A stretch of DNA of 64,000 nt from Anas platyrhynchos (GCF_047663525.1 NC_092604.1:12573501-12637500); one strand, 5' to 3'. Positions 9,681 to 23,323 are shown, numbered from the stretch's first letter. Notes: a model not told the origin generated them from the sequence alone. Translations and numbers: made by a program.

Positions 9681-11993
9681 CTAAAGAAAAGCAGCAAGGA
9701 AAAAAAAAGCAAGTGAGAAACTAAAAACTAAAAAGTTTCTAGAATGCAAGTCAGAAGGTTCTAAAGTAAATCGTGCTCAATGAGACACCATGTTTTGCCC
9801 TAGGTAAACAGTCAAGCACGTTAGACTTTAAAACTGAAAAAAAAAAAAAAATCAGGTTTGCACGTTGCCTTGCAGTTACATTTTTGTTTTTAATTTGATG
9901 CAGGCTGAATATGAAGTAGAAATGATGACAGAAATCCTCTTGAGGCAGTATCTTAAAGAGTTAAGATGTTTTCCACACTCCTTGTATGGAATTTAAAAGG
10001 AAACTCTAGAAGTATTTTTAGCAGTCTTAACTCTTTTTAAGTTTTGCTTCCATATTGCAACTCTTGAGATTTTGTCTTTACCAAATACAACAATGTTCCC
10101 TTAGCTTCTTTAGCTTGATTTACTTTTGCACTAAGTAGCTTTCATAACACATTAATTCAAGGAGAGATAGAACCTGGAACCTGCCAGACAGAGAATTCCC
10201 TCTTAGTTGTCTATCTACTACATACTACTCATAAGAGTTACAGTTCCTCTAAGACACTTCATGATTTTCAGGAGTATTGATATAGGAGAAATTGTCTCAC
10301 TGGAAGTAACTAATTTTGGCTAACCTGAATTTTATAGACAGGACTACACAAGCACTTCTGCAGCACTGGGTTGAAGTGACTGTTTCACATGGCCCTGAAG
10401 TTTTTTTTTAAGGATTTTTTTTTTTTTTTCCTGGGGGAGGAAGGCAGGGGGTAAGCCTGATGTTTTTTAAGATTTAAGAAAAAATCTCCTGTATGACCCC
10501 TCATTATATAAATCACACTTTCTAGCCTCCCTGCTTTGAATACCTGGGGAATGTAGGAAGTCTTGTTTCTTGTCTTCTTCCTTGAAAGATCACTCCTCTA
10601 GGAAGTTTGTTCTTCTCTGATAGTATTTGGGAACGAAGAACAGTAACCTTTCATAAGACAAGTATCAATATTTTGTCTTTCAACAGTTCTCTTAAGAACC
10701 CATAACGCTACACTGATTCTTGATGAAACTGTTAAATAATCCTGCCAGAGAGCTGGGATTGCAGGAAGTGAACAAATCACAGGAGACTAAATGATGCACG
10801 GTTTGGTGAGATAAAGTAACAAAACAAAGCAAAACTTACACCTCACCACTATTACGAACACCACATAAAGCTTGAAAAGAAGCTTTGAAGTTTATAGATA
10901 AAAGCAGATGCTGCTCTCTTGGGGCATGAAATATTAGGTCAATGAACACAACAGGAAACAGTCATGCCTAGTGTAAGTGAACGAATAAACAAGACAGGGG
11001 ACCAAGAACATTTTAAGCAGTGTTTGGTGATGCTGTTGTCAGAGTTGTTTCAATTTCGGGATCAGGCATAATTCTGAGCCTCACTACTTGAATGCATCAA
11101 GTCTAACTTCCAGCATACGACACACACAAACTACAAACAGATTTCAAGAGTTTTCAGAAACAAGGCACCGACAGAAGCAGCAGCAGCACCGTCTGAGGCA
11201 CAATCCTGTTAAACCTACAGAAGGGAAAGCCACGGGGCTCTCGGTCACCCTGTGGCCAGCGCTGCCTGCCCCATCTGCTCTGCAGGACAACAAGGCTGCA
11301 GCAAACAACTTCGGTGAATTTCAGCAATTATCAAACGACTTTTTCCCGTTATTCTGTAGAAAGCTCCGAGCTCTACGCGTGAGCCTGCCCCGGGTTACCC
11401 GGGCCGAGGCAGCGCCGATCCAGCTGCCGGAGCACGGCTGTGCCAGCCCCTTCCCCGCGGTGTCCCCCCGGTGTCCCCCCGGCTCGGGGACTGGGGCCCG
11501 GCCACGCGCAGACCCCGGGGACCCCACGGCACAGCCCGGGCCGAGCCGCGGCCGGAGGGAAGGGGCCGGGGCCGGGACCGGGACCGGGACCGTAACCGGG
11601 GCCGGTACCTGGAGCGTCTGGCCGAGTCCCCCCGCTGGCACCCGCTGCCGCCGCCCCCGCCGCGGGCTCCGGCTACGGACCTAGAGAGGGGAGGAGGAGG
11701 AGAGCCGCCGTCAGCCGCCGCCCGGGGCCGGCACCGCGCCGCCCCAGCGCCGGGCCCGGCCGCGCCCCCCGGCCGGCCCCGCGCCCCCCCGCGCTCCCGG
11801 ACGGGCCCGGCCGCGGCGGGGGGGGGCGAGGAGGCGGCGGCGGCGGCGGGGGCGGCGGGGCCGGGGGGTGCGGCGGGGCCAGCGGCAGCCGCGCCCCGCT
11901 GCGGGCCCCCGCTCGGGGCCGCCGCCCCCCGCGCGCCGCGCGCCCGCCGGGCCCGGGGCCGGGCCCCAGCGCCGCCCCCGCGGCTGCACCTAC
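9681..11993 (-). other. ZBTB26: ZBTB26 5' intron (upstream limit approximate)
   Basis: The acceptor AG (plus 9681-9682, read as ct) defines the downstream end of the intron. The upstream donor is not certain. The candidate nearest the promoter core is minus-strand GTAGGT (plus ACCTAC 11988-11993), and another is CAG|GTACC near 11603-11612. The intron interior holds an A run near 9839-9851 and a T run near 10418-10430, but no exon or interspersed repeat that I can support. Confidence 0.45.
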
Positions 11994-12640
11994 AGCTGCC
12001 GCCTGGCCCCGCCGCCGCGCCGCGGGCCCGCATTGTTCGGCCGCCGGAAGCGGCCCCGCGCCCCCCGCCCCCGGAAGCGCCTCGCGGGGCGCCCGCCCCT
12101 CGGCCCGGTCACGTGGGGCGCGGCAGCGGCGGCCCAGGCCCGGCACCGGGAGGAGGCGGCGGCGGCGGCGGCGGCCGGGGTAGGTGGGGGCCGCCCCCTC
12201 CCCTCCCCTCCCCTCCCTTCCCGTCCTTCTCCCTCCCCCTCCTCCGGTACCGGCGCGCCCCCTCCCGCTGCGCACGGGGCAGGGCCCGGGGCTCCGGGGG
12301 TCCCCGCCCCGCTCCCGGAGCCGCCCCGGCCTCGCCGTGCCCCGAACGGCGGAGGGGAGGGGAGGGGAAGGTGGCAACGGGGACAAAACCGGGCCGGGGG
12401 CACTGAAACCGGGGGCAGCCCCGCACCCCGCTTGGCCCGGTCGCTCGGCTCGGGATCCATCACGAAGCGGCCGGAGGGGCGGGGAGCAGCGCGGGGCTCC
12501 CCAAATTTCCCCGTTGGACACCGGGCGCTGCCGCGGTGTGCGGGTGGGGGGAGCTGCGGCCGTGCTGCCAACCCCGGCCCGGTCCCGGGGCTTTGTTGAG
12601 CCCGGCCGAGATTTGTGGCTGCGTCGGTAAAAAGGGCCGG
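11390..12640. promoter_or_regulatory. CpG island, probable divergent ZBTB26/RABGAP1 promoter
   Basis: Extremely CpG-rich. It is the only CpG island between the ZBTB26 coding exon and the first RABGAP1 coding exon. The core holds two ETS/GABP-type CCGGAAG sites (12044-12050 and 12071-12077) and an E-box CACGTG (12110-12115). Splice donors face outwards: minus-strand GTAGGT at 11993-11988 and plus-strand GTAGGT at 12180-12185. No TATA box is seen. Sharing by both genes is an inference from layout. A polypyrimidine C/T tract (12189-12240) flanks the plus-strand donor. Confidence 0.65.
12085..12179 (+). other. RABGAP1: Candidate noncoding exon 1 of RABGAP1
   Basis: A GGC-rich leader downstream of the ETS/E-box core ends at a good donor, ccggg|GTAGGT (12180-12185), on the plus strand. 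The next RABGAP1 exon has an acceptor before its leader, so an upstream noncoding exon is required. Start is approximate; no cap site can be read from the sequence. Confidence 0.4.
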
Positions 12641-15600
12641 GCTGCACCCACCTGCCCGCGGCTGGTTAAGTTACAGAAACGCTGAGTTTTTGAAAAGGTC
12701 TCTGCTGAACGTGAAAAGGTCAAGGGCTTGAACAAACTGCGTGCTGTGTACACAGTAAATAAATTAACAAATTGAGCTTGGCGCAGGGCTCTCCTTTCAC
12801 TTTCCACATCCAAGCGCAGGCAGCTTGTAGCAGCGCCCGGCTCCTGCTCCAGCTCCCTCACAGCGTTTTTCCAGCTCTGTGTCTGCCCGCTGAGCGTCTC
12901 TCGTTGAATCCTGGTGAGAGGGGAACCACAGAAGTGTGCAGAGCGTGATCAGAGCGTGCCCAGCATCGGCTGCGCTGCTTCTCGCCCTGCCCTGGCCACC
13001 AGACCGTCCGTCTGTCCGTCCGTCCCGCGTATCCAGCCCTGCACAGGCAGCCCCTGGATGTGCCCGATGCTGGCAAAGTGTCAGCCGCAGGGTGTGGATG
13101 TTGGGGTTAATTCATCCCGGCCACGTTCTTGTGACAGGCGAGCTAAGGCAGCGTCAGCATTTCTGTCACCAGCCACGGCTTCCCAGGACCTGCAGCGTGT
13201 TCCTGGGGCTGGGGAATCGGCCTCTTCCAAGAGCCTGAAATGACAGTGCTGTCCTCTGAGCAAACGGCTCAAAGTAAGGGTAAAAATAAATGATTTTGGC
13301 ACCAACTTGGAATCTGCTAAGGGTTGTTAACAAAGATTGCATTATCTTAACTCTTGTGTTTGTCCAAATTCCTGGCTCTGCGTAAAAAGCGGACTGATTC
13401 CGCCAGCTCCCCGCGGTGGCTGTGCTCTGCTCTCGAGGAGTGGCGGTGACATCGGAGGCAGCGTTATCTGCAGATAAAAACCTTTCCGCTTGTCTCTGGA
13501 GGTTAGCGGGAACATCTGTGGCTGTCAGAGTCTTTTAAAACGAACAGAAAATCTAGCATTGCAGTTGCTATTTTGCCAATTAATTACTCTCTTCAGTTAT
13601 CCTAAATCTTGTTTTTTCACACGCAGCGTTCCACTGCCTCTCTTGCTTCACTTGGAGTGCAAAAATACTTCCCGGTGCTTTTGAGAGGGATTTGCCCAGG
13701 GAAGGGAAAGCTGTAGCTGTCTCCTTGAAAGAGCGGTGGGTAAAGATCAAACGTGCGATTATGCAGACTAATCATATGATACGTGAGAAGAAAAAGGTTG
13801 CTAGTGATTGATCTTCCTTGTATGATTTTTTCCCAGAGCTGCAGTAAAATCCAGGCTCTGTGCATATGCTCAAGGAAAGCTGACCTGCAGCTCCTTTCCC
13901 ACGTCTGTCAGTGCGACACCGGTTTTGTTCTGAAAATTTCTTAGGCTGCTCAGACAGAAACATCTGGATGACTGCCTGCAGTGACAGCATTGTGCTGTAG
14001 CATTTTCCACACTCTTTCACTCGCTGTACTTATAAAAATAATAAATATGGCCCATTTGAATTGAGCAGGAGGAGGAATCACAGCTGTCAAAGCCTGTAAG
14101 GAGCTAGAAATCCTAAAGGATGCTGGCTTATTCGTCATAAACCAGCTTTGGGATGTGTACCTTAAAGCTGCTGAACTCTACAACAAATTCCACATTTCAC
14201 TCACACCGAGTTGCTGCTGCTGAAAACCAGGAAAGTAAAGGCCGAGAAGTAGAACCAGAAAAAATGTTATTTTTCAGTGAATGAATTCGTTCAGAGTCAG
14301 TCACCTCAGTTTCTTGGCTGTAAGCTACCTCCTTTTTCATGTTTTTTAATGCTACACTTACTGGGTTTTTATTTGTAGAGGGTAGAGGTTTGTTCTGCAT
14401 GACGAGCTTTTTGCCTTTGTTGCTTCAGGTAGCTTTTTGAATTAAAATCTTCAGTAATTTAATTAACGTTACCATATCATTCTCCTGTACCTGGTGCATT
14501 CATCAGCTGCGCCCTAACCGTGGGATTGCTAAAGGAGCTGCTGCTGATGGGTAAAAGCCGAGAGGTTCGGAATGGGGAAAAAATCACCTTTTGTCTCCAG
14601 CTTGCACACCCTTCTCATGCTGCTTCTCTCTCCTGCCCTGAGTCCCCTCCCCAAATTGTTCTGTGTTGTGTTCGCGTCCAAACTTGGTGCTGAGCGCGCT
14701 GCTGCCGTAAAGGTAATGCTGTTCTGAGCAGCCAGGAAAGCTCACAGCTGTGGCATTGATTTTCTGCTCTCCTGCCTTTTGGTGTGGCTTTGGACTTCCT
14801 AAACACTGGAGAACAGGCGCTCTGTGGAGTGAAACCAGCCGCAGTTACGAGTGCTCGGCTCTCACGGTGGCATTCAGGCCTCTGTGTCTCACAGCAGTGG
14901 AAGGTGGAAGGTTTTATCTTCTGTATCCTGTTGGCTCAAAGCTCTTTTAAGTTCATTCCTGAAGTACTTGTGAGGAGAATTTAGATCTCAAGTTGCAGGC
15001 CAGGTGGCAAATACTTGGGAAAAGGGTAGGAAAGTAAAGGATAAATGTCTTATAAATCTGCTGAACTATCGTTGAAGTTTCACAGGTTTGTCTTCCCGGT
15101 GCTTGAGATCTTACCCGGTGCAGGGTGTCCTTGCTGTCTGTGTGCCGTTATCTTAAACAGTGACAGTGAGGTGGGCTGCCTCAGCTGGTTGGCTGCTGCG
15201 GTGGTAAATGAGAGTGCTGCTGGAGGAGAGCTTGGTTCTGGGACACGCGTTGTGCAACGAGAGCAAGCGCAGGGTGAGGGTGAGTTGTCCTGAGAACCAG
15301 AATTTTAAGCAGAGCTGAAGGCAGTGGCCCAAGAGGCGGCCGTGGTGCCTCTCAGTTCGCAGCCTCCTCCAATGGTCTCTGCCTGGGGAGGGGCCGGGAT
15401 ACCCCTTTAATTAATGGCTAAGCAAAGAAGTTAATAAAAATTTGCCTCTTGGTCTGCGTTTTACCCAGACATTCTGACTCCCATTGAGGTGTAAAGACAC
15501 CTTCAGGCAAATGCATTGCTGAGGTGTAGGTTTGTGTCCTAAGCTGTGCTGAACTTGAAAGCTCCCATTTTCCTCGTGTTGAGACACACCGGTCCCTTTC

Positions 15601-18199
15601 CTAGTACGGGATGAGACACTGGCTTCTTCTGGGAAACGCTGCAGCTTGAGGCCTGTGCTGGGCTGGAGGTCTTCGCTCCCGACTCCCAAAAATGCCAGCA
15701 GAGAAAGCTTCAGTTCGTCAGGAGCTGCAGATAGCACTAATGAGCACTGTCCCTGTCCTTGGCTCTTCTTTTGATTCCAGAGGAGCCGTAAGCCTACCAC
15801 ACGTAATTGCTCTGCTGCTGCTCTTTGATGTGCGCCCTTCTGTAGGCGCTTTAACAAGCTCCTGGGCTTTGGGGTGTGGGTGCTGCGCGCTCGGTTTCCT
15901 GGTTCGGGTACAACGGTCCGTGAGGAAATCTGCCCGAAACAAAGTGCTCCCAAGCACCAGGGAAATACAGCGCATGCAGAGCGAGGGTTTGTGCACGTTC
16001 GGGTTAACTCGAGGCAATGCTGTAGTGCTGTTAGCATTTGAAGGCAGTGCTTTTGCAACCCCACAATTTGGTGTCAATCTGATGAACCTCTGCTGCTGAT
16101 TCCAGAGGGTTGGGTAACCGAGCCGAGGCTGCCGGTGCGTCGCTGCGGGACAGAAGCTTCGTCCAGCAACCTCCTGCGCTCTCCCCTTTCCTGTGCTTTC
16201 TTGTGTAATCTCAGTAAGGCTTTTGCTCAACGTAAGGTTGGTGAAGTTGGGCTAATCAGGGCCTTCTGCTGTTGCAATTCTGTGTTGTGAAACCGCTGCG
16301 GGGGTTCGGCTAAGCCAGCTGTGCTCCAGGACCACGGGTGCTGTGTTTCCACCACGCTACCACAAAAAGGAGTACACAGCAGCACAGTGTAATTTTTCCT
16401 TAATTGAGGTTAATGCTGGTGAAAGGTGACAGACTGAAGGACTTTGGAAGCAGGTGAAATTAACACTTCAAGACAGGCACGCTGTGCCAAAATAAATTGC
16501 TGAATTGATCCTTGCCTGGGTGATCTTCACCGCTGCTGGTGATCAAAGCCTGCTCGTCTACTCGTGTCTTAGAGTGGCAAACGAGTTTGCTCTGTTTGAA
16601 TGAAAGCAGTAAAGCTGGGGGCATGTTAAGTGTTTTAAGCTTATTTTTATTCGGTGTTTCAATACATTTGATTTTAGTGTCAGATAATGTGTGTATGATG
16701 TAGATGGCGCGATAAGGAGCTTCTTGAGAACTGTTTTGATACTGACATTTTAAACAACACCAACTTAAAAATGAGAACTATGCCCTGCCTTTAAGGTAGC
16801 TGCACGTAGTATCATAGACACACAGCGCGTAAATCTTTCCAAACTATCTGTGTTTCTCAGCCAGTAACTTTCATGGAAAGCCAGTGCATCTTAAACTGGT
16901 TTTGAAAGGGATATGTGAACATCGTGCAATTGAAAAGGCAAGACAGTAATCACAGGTATGCTGTTACTCGTGAACAACCCACATCCATTATTCATCTTAC
17001 GCGCGGCTTCAGATGTCCAGCTGAATGTTTTCAGGACCACGAAGTGACTGGATTGGGAAAGTAATCAGGTTAAAAATAACCCAGAGGAAAAAAATGTTGT
17101 TGTCGTCCTGGCTGATTTTCAAGTCCTGTTGGTAGCTGCGGAGACGGGTATTGACAGAAATAAAAGCAGGCTTTGCTATTTTCAGATGCATTGTTCTTGG
17201 TTCAGAGAGGAATGTGATGAGCCGTGCCTGTGGCTAGCCCAGGTGCCTTTGTTTTGGTCGCTGCTCTGCTGGAGCCAGGCTGGGACAGCGCTCCCCGAGT
17301 GGAAGGCCGAGCTTGAGGTTGAAAAGGCCTCTGGGTTTGGTCCTGCTCGGGAGTAAGTAAAGACCCAAGCCGTCACGATAAGGGTGTAATCGGGTTTCTG
17401 GGAAATGTAATCGGCCGCTTTTATCACGGCCGTCTGTTTTGAGCCACGGATTCTGAGAATCTGTGCTGTAGAGTTCAAGGTGTGCAGCTGAACTTCACCT
17501 TTTGTTCCTTTCTTCAGCTGCCTCTCAGTGCCAGTTCCAGCTTTTAAAATTCTCTGCTGACTCCGATTCTCAGTACTGATCCAGCCTGCGCTGTTCTTCC
17601 TGCTTCTTGGAATCTTTTATTGTTGCTCCAGCGCAGAAGATTCAGCACAGATTCACAGCCGTTCGGCCCGAGGTTCTAGAGCAGCCTCAGTGCAAAACGT
17701 CACGTGTTGGATCCAACTCTTTTTCGGGGAGGGGAGTTGAATGTGACTGCACATGCAGCGTGCTCCAGTAGCTACAGAAATACTTTGCATGAATGTAGAT
17801 GAAGGCAGAGGGATTCTGCTTTCTCAGAAAGTAAATGGACTGAATAGTTCCGGCCCTAAGACAAGTCCCTTGTCACCAGGTGTAGCAGGTGCTCCGAGGG
17901 CCTGCTTTGTGCTGGGTATAGAGTGGTGCCTGACACAGTCATGAAATGCTGCAAAAAGGTTTATTAACGTCCCAGCTGTGAGCTGTGGAAACCAGTGATC
18001 TAATAGCAGTGTGCTTCTTAGCAAAACCAGAGCAGGACAATGAGTGTGCGCTGGCAAGAGAGTTGTAACGTGGTTGTGCTGTCAGATGTGTTGCTTTCCT
18101 TTTATTTTTTTTAATTAGTCCACAGGTTTCTGTAAAGAAACATTTGAGCATTTTAGCATGAAGTTTTATATAAGTATTTTTATGATTTTTGTTTTTCAG
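12180..18199 (+). other. RABGAP1: RABGAP1 intron 1
   Basis: About 6 kb from the candidate exon 1 donor to the acceptor gtttttcag|g at 18199/18200. The GC-moderate part at 15.4-16.2 kb is open in several frames on both strands, but no protein family is recognisable there. No CR1 fragment or RNA gene was seen. Confidence 0.5.
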
Positions 18200-18251
18200 G
18201 AGTTTATAAAATATTTAATCTCATTCATGAGTCGAACTTCCTTTTTAAGTC
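18200..18251 (+). other. RABGAP1: RABGAP1 exon 2 leader with start-overlapping uORF
   Basis: Fifty-two untranslated bases follow acceptor gtttttcag. They contain an ATG at 18227 in weak context (t at -3) that opens an 11-codon frame including the stop, ending at 18259. It runs over the main ATG at 18252 in another frame. The main ATG has the stronger context (g at -3, G at +4). Confidence 0.75.
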
Positions 18252-18401
18252 ATGGATGACAAGGCTTCTGTTGGAAAAATCAGTGTCTCATCAGACTCGG
18301 TATCCACTCTTAACAGTGAAGATTTTGTCTTGGTTTCCAGGCAAGGGGATGAAACACCATCTACAAATAATGGTAGTGATGATGAAAAAACAGGACTGAA
18401 G
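18252..18401 (+). CDS. RABGAP1: RABGAP1 coding exon 1 (codons 1-50)
   Basis: Encodes the highly conserved N terminus MDDKASVGKISVSSDSVSTL through DDEKTGLK. The ATG was chosen by match to mammalian RABGAP1 and by its Kozak context. The exon ends AAG|gtaaga in phase 0. The segment is Ser/Thr-rich and acidic, and is presumably unstructured. Confidence 0.97.
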
Positions 18402-21400
18402 GTAAGAATCAGTAACCTGAGTTTGTTCTCTATTCTTCTAAACCTAACTAACCATTAGAAGAGCTTAAAGAGGGACTTCTTTATTGTGGAAAACTTGACA
18501 GAAAGGAGAGCTTATTCAAGAATTGATTTTGCCAGTAGTTTCTGCATTACTTTTGCTGATGTGAAAGGTGATAATTAGGTTTTGAGTAAAAGCTTTCTCC
18601 ATCGCTACCTGTGGGTTTTTTTTCCCACTTCACTTAATCCTTCATGAAGTGTTTAGGATGAAAGAGACTGTCAAGAGCTTGGAGCTGTGATTTCCGCACA
18701 GATTTCAGGTAGAAAGCAGTATTAACATACACTTGATTTGAACGTATCTGTTAATTCAAAGTTTATTATTAAAGTTTTCCCCAATGTGAAATGTTCTCTT
18801 TAAGAAACGTAGAAGTGTAGTTATAACTAACAACTTGGCATGAAACTGAGAATACAAGCCTGTGTGGGTAGGCTTGTGTGAACTGGAAGGGTATTGACGT
18901 CTTCTCGCTTTTAAAAGTGCTGTTCTGGAAAGAGACCCTCGTCATTCTTTTTCCTTTTTTTTGTCTACTTAAGAAAATCTTCTATTCCAGTACGTATTTG
19001 AGCAGCCTTTAGGCAGAGTGACACTAGTAGGGTGGTCACTCAGAATTCTGTCTTTTTAACCTGTTGAAAACCAGATATTTCCTAGAGCAAATCAAGTTGG
19101 TGTGTTCTTTGTGGGAGATGGAAAGACGTTCCACCACTGCAAGAAGCTGAAACCTACGGTCACATCTGTGTCTTCAAAATAATGTCTTCAGAGATGATAA
19201 GAAATTGTGTTCTGCTGGTAGACTGTACATTCCTCTTTTCCTTAGCAGTAGTTGGAACAGAGACTTTACTGAACATTTCTTGATGTCTGAGCTCATCTTG
19301 CTTTTACATCCAGTGGCCTTACTTGCTTTTTGTGCATTGATTTGAGTCCCACACAAGATGGGCCACCATAGTGTCTGTTTTCTTTTGCGTAAGACTTCCA
19401 GCTAAATCTGCGAGTTAAGTCTCAATATTTTTTATTTAATCTGGCAAAAATGCTCACTTATATTTTATTGCAGTTGCAGAAGATTGATTTTTCTCTTCAC
19501 ATCATAGAAGGATAGTCTACAAAAATTTGAAAATTTCTTGAATAGTCAAACTGATGTTCTGTAAAACCTGCTGGAAGACTGTCACCTCGTGCTTATCTTT
19601 CTAGATGCTGCATATACCAGCAGCTATAAATACATAAGAATTCAGAATAGTCTCCACAGTGGTCCTTACCTCGAGAACGCATATGTGGAAGTTGTGTCTG
19701 GTTTAGCTCCCAAAGTCAAAATGCATCATTTGAGACCCCAGGAGACTGACATGGTCTACCAAATTTTTCATTCAATCTTGTTATTCCTAAAGAAGCTTTG
19801 GAAACATGAAATGCTTTAGTCTGCAACACTCCCTGCTCCACGAGGGAGCTGTTTGAGCTGTTCGTCTAATGACTGCCTTGTTGTGGCTGTCCTGTTGTGA
19901 TAGTTTGATAGGACGTATCTTGTTTAGTACAATCACAGACATTAAAGAGACTTGTATACGAAGCCATCTTCATTAAAGCACACAAATATTTGTGAAGAAT
20001 ATCCTTAATCAATTTCAGACTGACTCCCGAAACTTACTACTAAAATTTTCTTTGTGTTTACTTCCAAAGCAGTCCCAGAATGCTGGCTGCAGGCGTGCTG
20101 TTCCTCTCGATGAGGAAAGGCCATTGCCATTGCTGCCTCCAGCTGAACAACAGCCGAACAGGAAAGTTACGCTCTTCCCTGGCTTGGCACTGAATGTCAC
20201 AGCGCTTCACAGGTCTTAAAGATAAGCTGCTTTATGAATTTGGTGCCAAGACTGAGCACAATCCCTGAACAGAGTGCTTCACCTTGAGCCTTTCCATATT
20301 CTGCCGTTTGGGAGCGTGTGCTGTTTTGGTAGTGGCTGCAGTCGGCGTGGTTAGTGGAAGCATTACACCTGAGATAAGCAGTGGAAGTTCTCTCATGCAG
20401 GAATTTTCCTGTTAACCTTCTTTCTTCTGGGTAAGGTTGTAAGAACAGTTACCATCAGGAATGGCAGATCTTTTTGCTGGCCTTAAGGATAGAAATTGTC
20501 TTCTGGTATTGTTCTACAAGAAAAGAGATACTGCCCTGGAAAGCACCTCTGTTCTTGATGTCTTTTTGGTTTTAGTTTGCTGATAACCATTCAGCAGACA
20601 CTTTTACTGTATTATTGACCTGTTTGTGAATAGATAAATGGAGTTTTGAAGGTTGTCAGGTATGTTAAAAGTACTGTCGCAGCGATAGGTAAAAGTACTT
20701 AAGTGGTATATGGAAAATTAATGTGACTACAAAACGAGCATGAGGTTATGCATTTCACGGGGACAAACAGGGAGAAGGGGCTCTTCGAGGAGAAGCAATT
20801 GCTTTGGTATGTGGAACTAAGTTAAATTGTAATGTCAAAACCCATTTGCCTTGATGAGCCCACCAAGAAAAGCAGAAAATAAGTTTAGGTTTGCATTTGA
20901 GCTTTTGTCTTTTTTCTGCTGCTTTAGAAGAGCAGTTTGAGGATCCTGCTGGTTTACATTTGCTGAGCACAGTCTGACGATGGTGCTAGAAGTTTAGGCT
21001 TGTGTTGGCTGAATGCAGTAGGCTGTCAGATTTGTAGATCAAATCTGAGCCTTTCATTGTGCATTCTTTGCTAAGCTGTTGTTTTAAGTAATAGTGCTGT
21101 GGACTGAACTAGTGCACAGTTTTATTCTTGGTCTTTCTCAAGTCTGGACAGGTGGATATTTCTTTTGAATAGTCATGTTTTTCTTCAGTTGGTTGTAATT
21201 TGTACTTTTTCTTTGGCTTTTTTGTATAGAAAAACATGATTCAACAATTACAGAACAGGCTTGTCACTGATATGTTTGCAGAAATATCATTTGCGAGCTG
21301 TCTCTGCTTTCCAGTATTATTTCTGTGTCTGCTTTTGCTTGCTGCCAGTGGGACTGAGCTGGATTTACAAAAGCCTTGCTTCTGGAGCCCACTAACTCCT

Positions 21401-23302
21401 CGAGTTCTCTGACAGCAGAGGCCAGCAGCGCATGAGTAAGGAGAAGGGAATAAACTACATCTCTAATAAATCCTTTGTGCTGTCATAAAGGAAGTTTTGA
21501 AGGAGCCTGCGTACTGTTTAAAAGTTAAGTCAAACTAGTTTTCAGTGCTGTGAGAAACGGGGGAAACGCCGTCTAGGCTAAATGGTTTCTCTCTTCCATC
21601 TCAAGCGGACCTACATGAAGACGTTTGTTAGATCCACTTGGATTCTTCTCCCCTTCTGCCCTTGGTTCTGCTGCACTCTGTCCTGCTGCATCTTACTGGT
21701 TTTGGGGTTGCAGCAGAGCTTCAGACAGGTTAGCACTTAATGCTCGCTTTCCCCACAGGATGGTTACGGCTGTGTAAGAGACTCTGCTGCACCCGAAATC
21801 AGCTGGACTTTGGATGTTTGGCCTCCTTTAGGCAGCTCCTTTGTTGCAACTGGCTGTTAAGCTGTGAGAACAGAGGCCTCCAGTCCAGAAGTGTCACTGA
21901 TGTTGCTTTTGGAGTTGGTTTTGGAGGGCAGTGCCTGGCTTGAGCGGGAGGGCTTCCTTGGAGGCATTACTTTTTAAATGAGGAGTTGGAGTTTTTAGAA
22001 TTTTTGCTAGATAGTCTCCTCAGTGGGCTGCGCTGCTCTCCGCTGCTGCTGTGGGCTTCACATGTCTGCTGTCATATTATTTTTGTCTATTTATCTTTGT
22101 TAGAACAGTTAAATCTAGGCTTACTTTGGATCTTAGAATATATGGAGGCAGGCAGTAATTTTGCTTGTCTTTATGTAGAGCTTAAATGTTAAACTGGATC
22201 CAAGCAGTGCCTCGGAGCTGAGTTCTGTTGCTTGTTGGCTACTTTGCATTTTATGTAAATCTCCCCTAGCCCTTTCTTCTTTTTCCTGTACCTGTTCAGT
22301 GTCTCACTGTAAACAACGTGGACTCACGTTTTATCTGTCCCTGCTGCTTTTATGATTTTTTTTTAGATCATGTTTTATAGGGCAGTATCAAGGTATAGTT
22401 TTTAATACAATTTGTTGTACCTAATACAGTAGGTCAGCATTCAGAGTTCTGTCTTGTAAGCCTGACAGGATGGAATGTTTTTCACCTGCGTTTTAAGTTA
22501 AGACCATTACAACATTGAATTCTTTTTGGATAGAAATTCCCCACCATCCCTCCCCAGACTGTGCTCTGTTTCATCCTTGTGAACAAAAGCATGCGAGGAG
22601 CAGGTTTGTGCCAGAATTGGGAATTCCTGTTCCTTAGAATCCCTGCCCTGTAGAATAGAAGTTACAGGCTTCAGTGGGGCTGGTAGAACACTAATTGATT
22701 CATTATAGTTTGCTGCAAGACATAAACAGGGCGCAGTAAAACAACATGTAGCATCTTCCATCATCATCACCAGCTTTCTGAGGAAAGCCTGCACAAACCT
22801 GAATAATAAACTTGATACTTACAGAGGTTATGTCTTTGACCACATATTGTGCAAGATTTTTTCATTGCTTCTATGATGAATCACAGAAAATAATGCTAAC
22901 ATTAGTGGGGGGCGGGAATGGGAATCTGTGCTTGTAACTAGCTACAGGTTAAAGGTGCTTCTGTGTGTTTCCAGCTGAGTAAAGCAGTTGCTGTTCTGCT
23001 CCTGGCAGGTGATCCCAGATAGCACATCAGTACGTTTTAATACGTACTAGAAAGTTGGTTTCTGTTTGAGCGTCAGTTTCAGGAGGATAAAGGTTCATTT
23101 TTTTTACTGTATTTATTTATTTGTTTATTTATTGTTAAAATATGAGAACCTTGTCCGTTGTTTCAGATACTTTCAAGATAATTTATTTTTCTATGATGAA
23201 ATGTGGGTTTTGAGGCAGATGGAATTTGCTTTAATACTGAGATTGTGTTATGGGTGGACATCTGTTTGCCCTGAATTCTTCCTCCTGCTTTTAACCACTT
23301 CC

Positions 23303-23323
23303 TTTTTTTTTTTTTTTTTTTTT
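23303..23323. repeat. T21 homopolymer
   Basis: Twenty-one T on the plus strand. On the minus strand an AATAAA lies a few bases upstream of the resulting A21, but the adjacent sequence carries no recognisable retrocopy body. Confidence 0.85.

Noticed and set aside
11088..12861. Overlapping 100-324 codon frames on both strands across the ZBTB26/RABGAP1 island
   Set aside because: Low-complexity GC-driven translations with no domain; stop codons are simply rare at this base composition.
15411..16230. 217- and 170-codon minus-strand frames overlapping a 135-codon plus-strand frame in RABGAP1 intron 1
   Set aside because: Long for the composition, but no recognisable domain, no splice or poly(A) context, and open on both strands at once. 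Best treated as chance unless RNA evidence appears.
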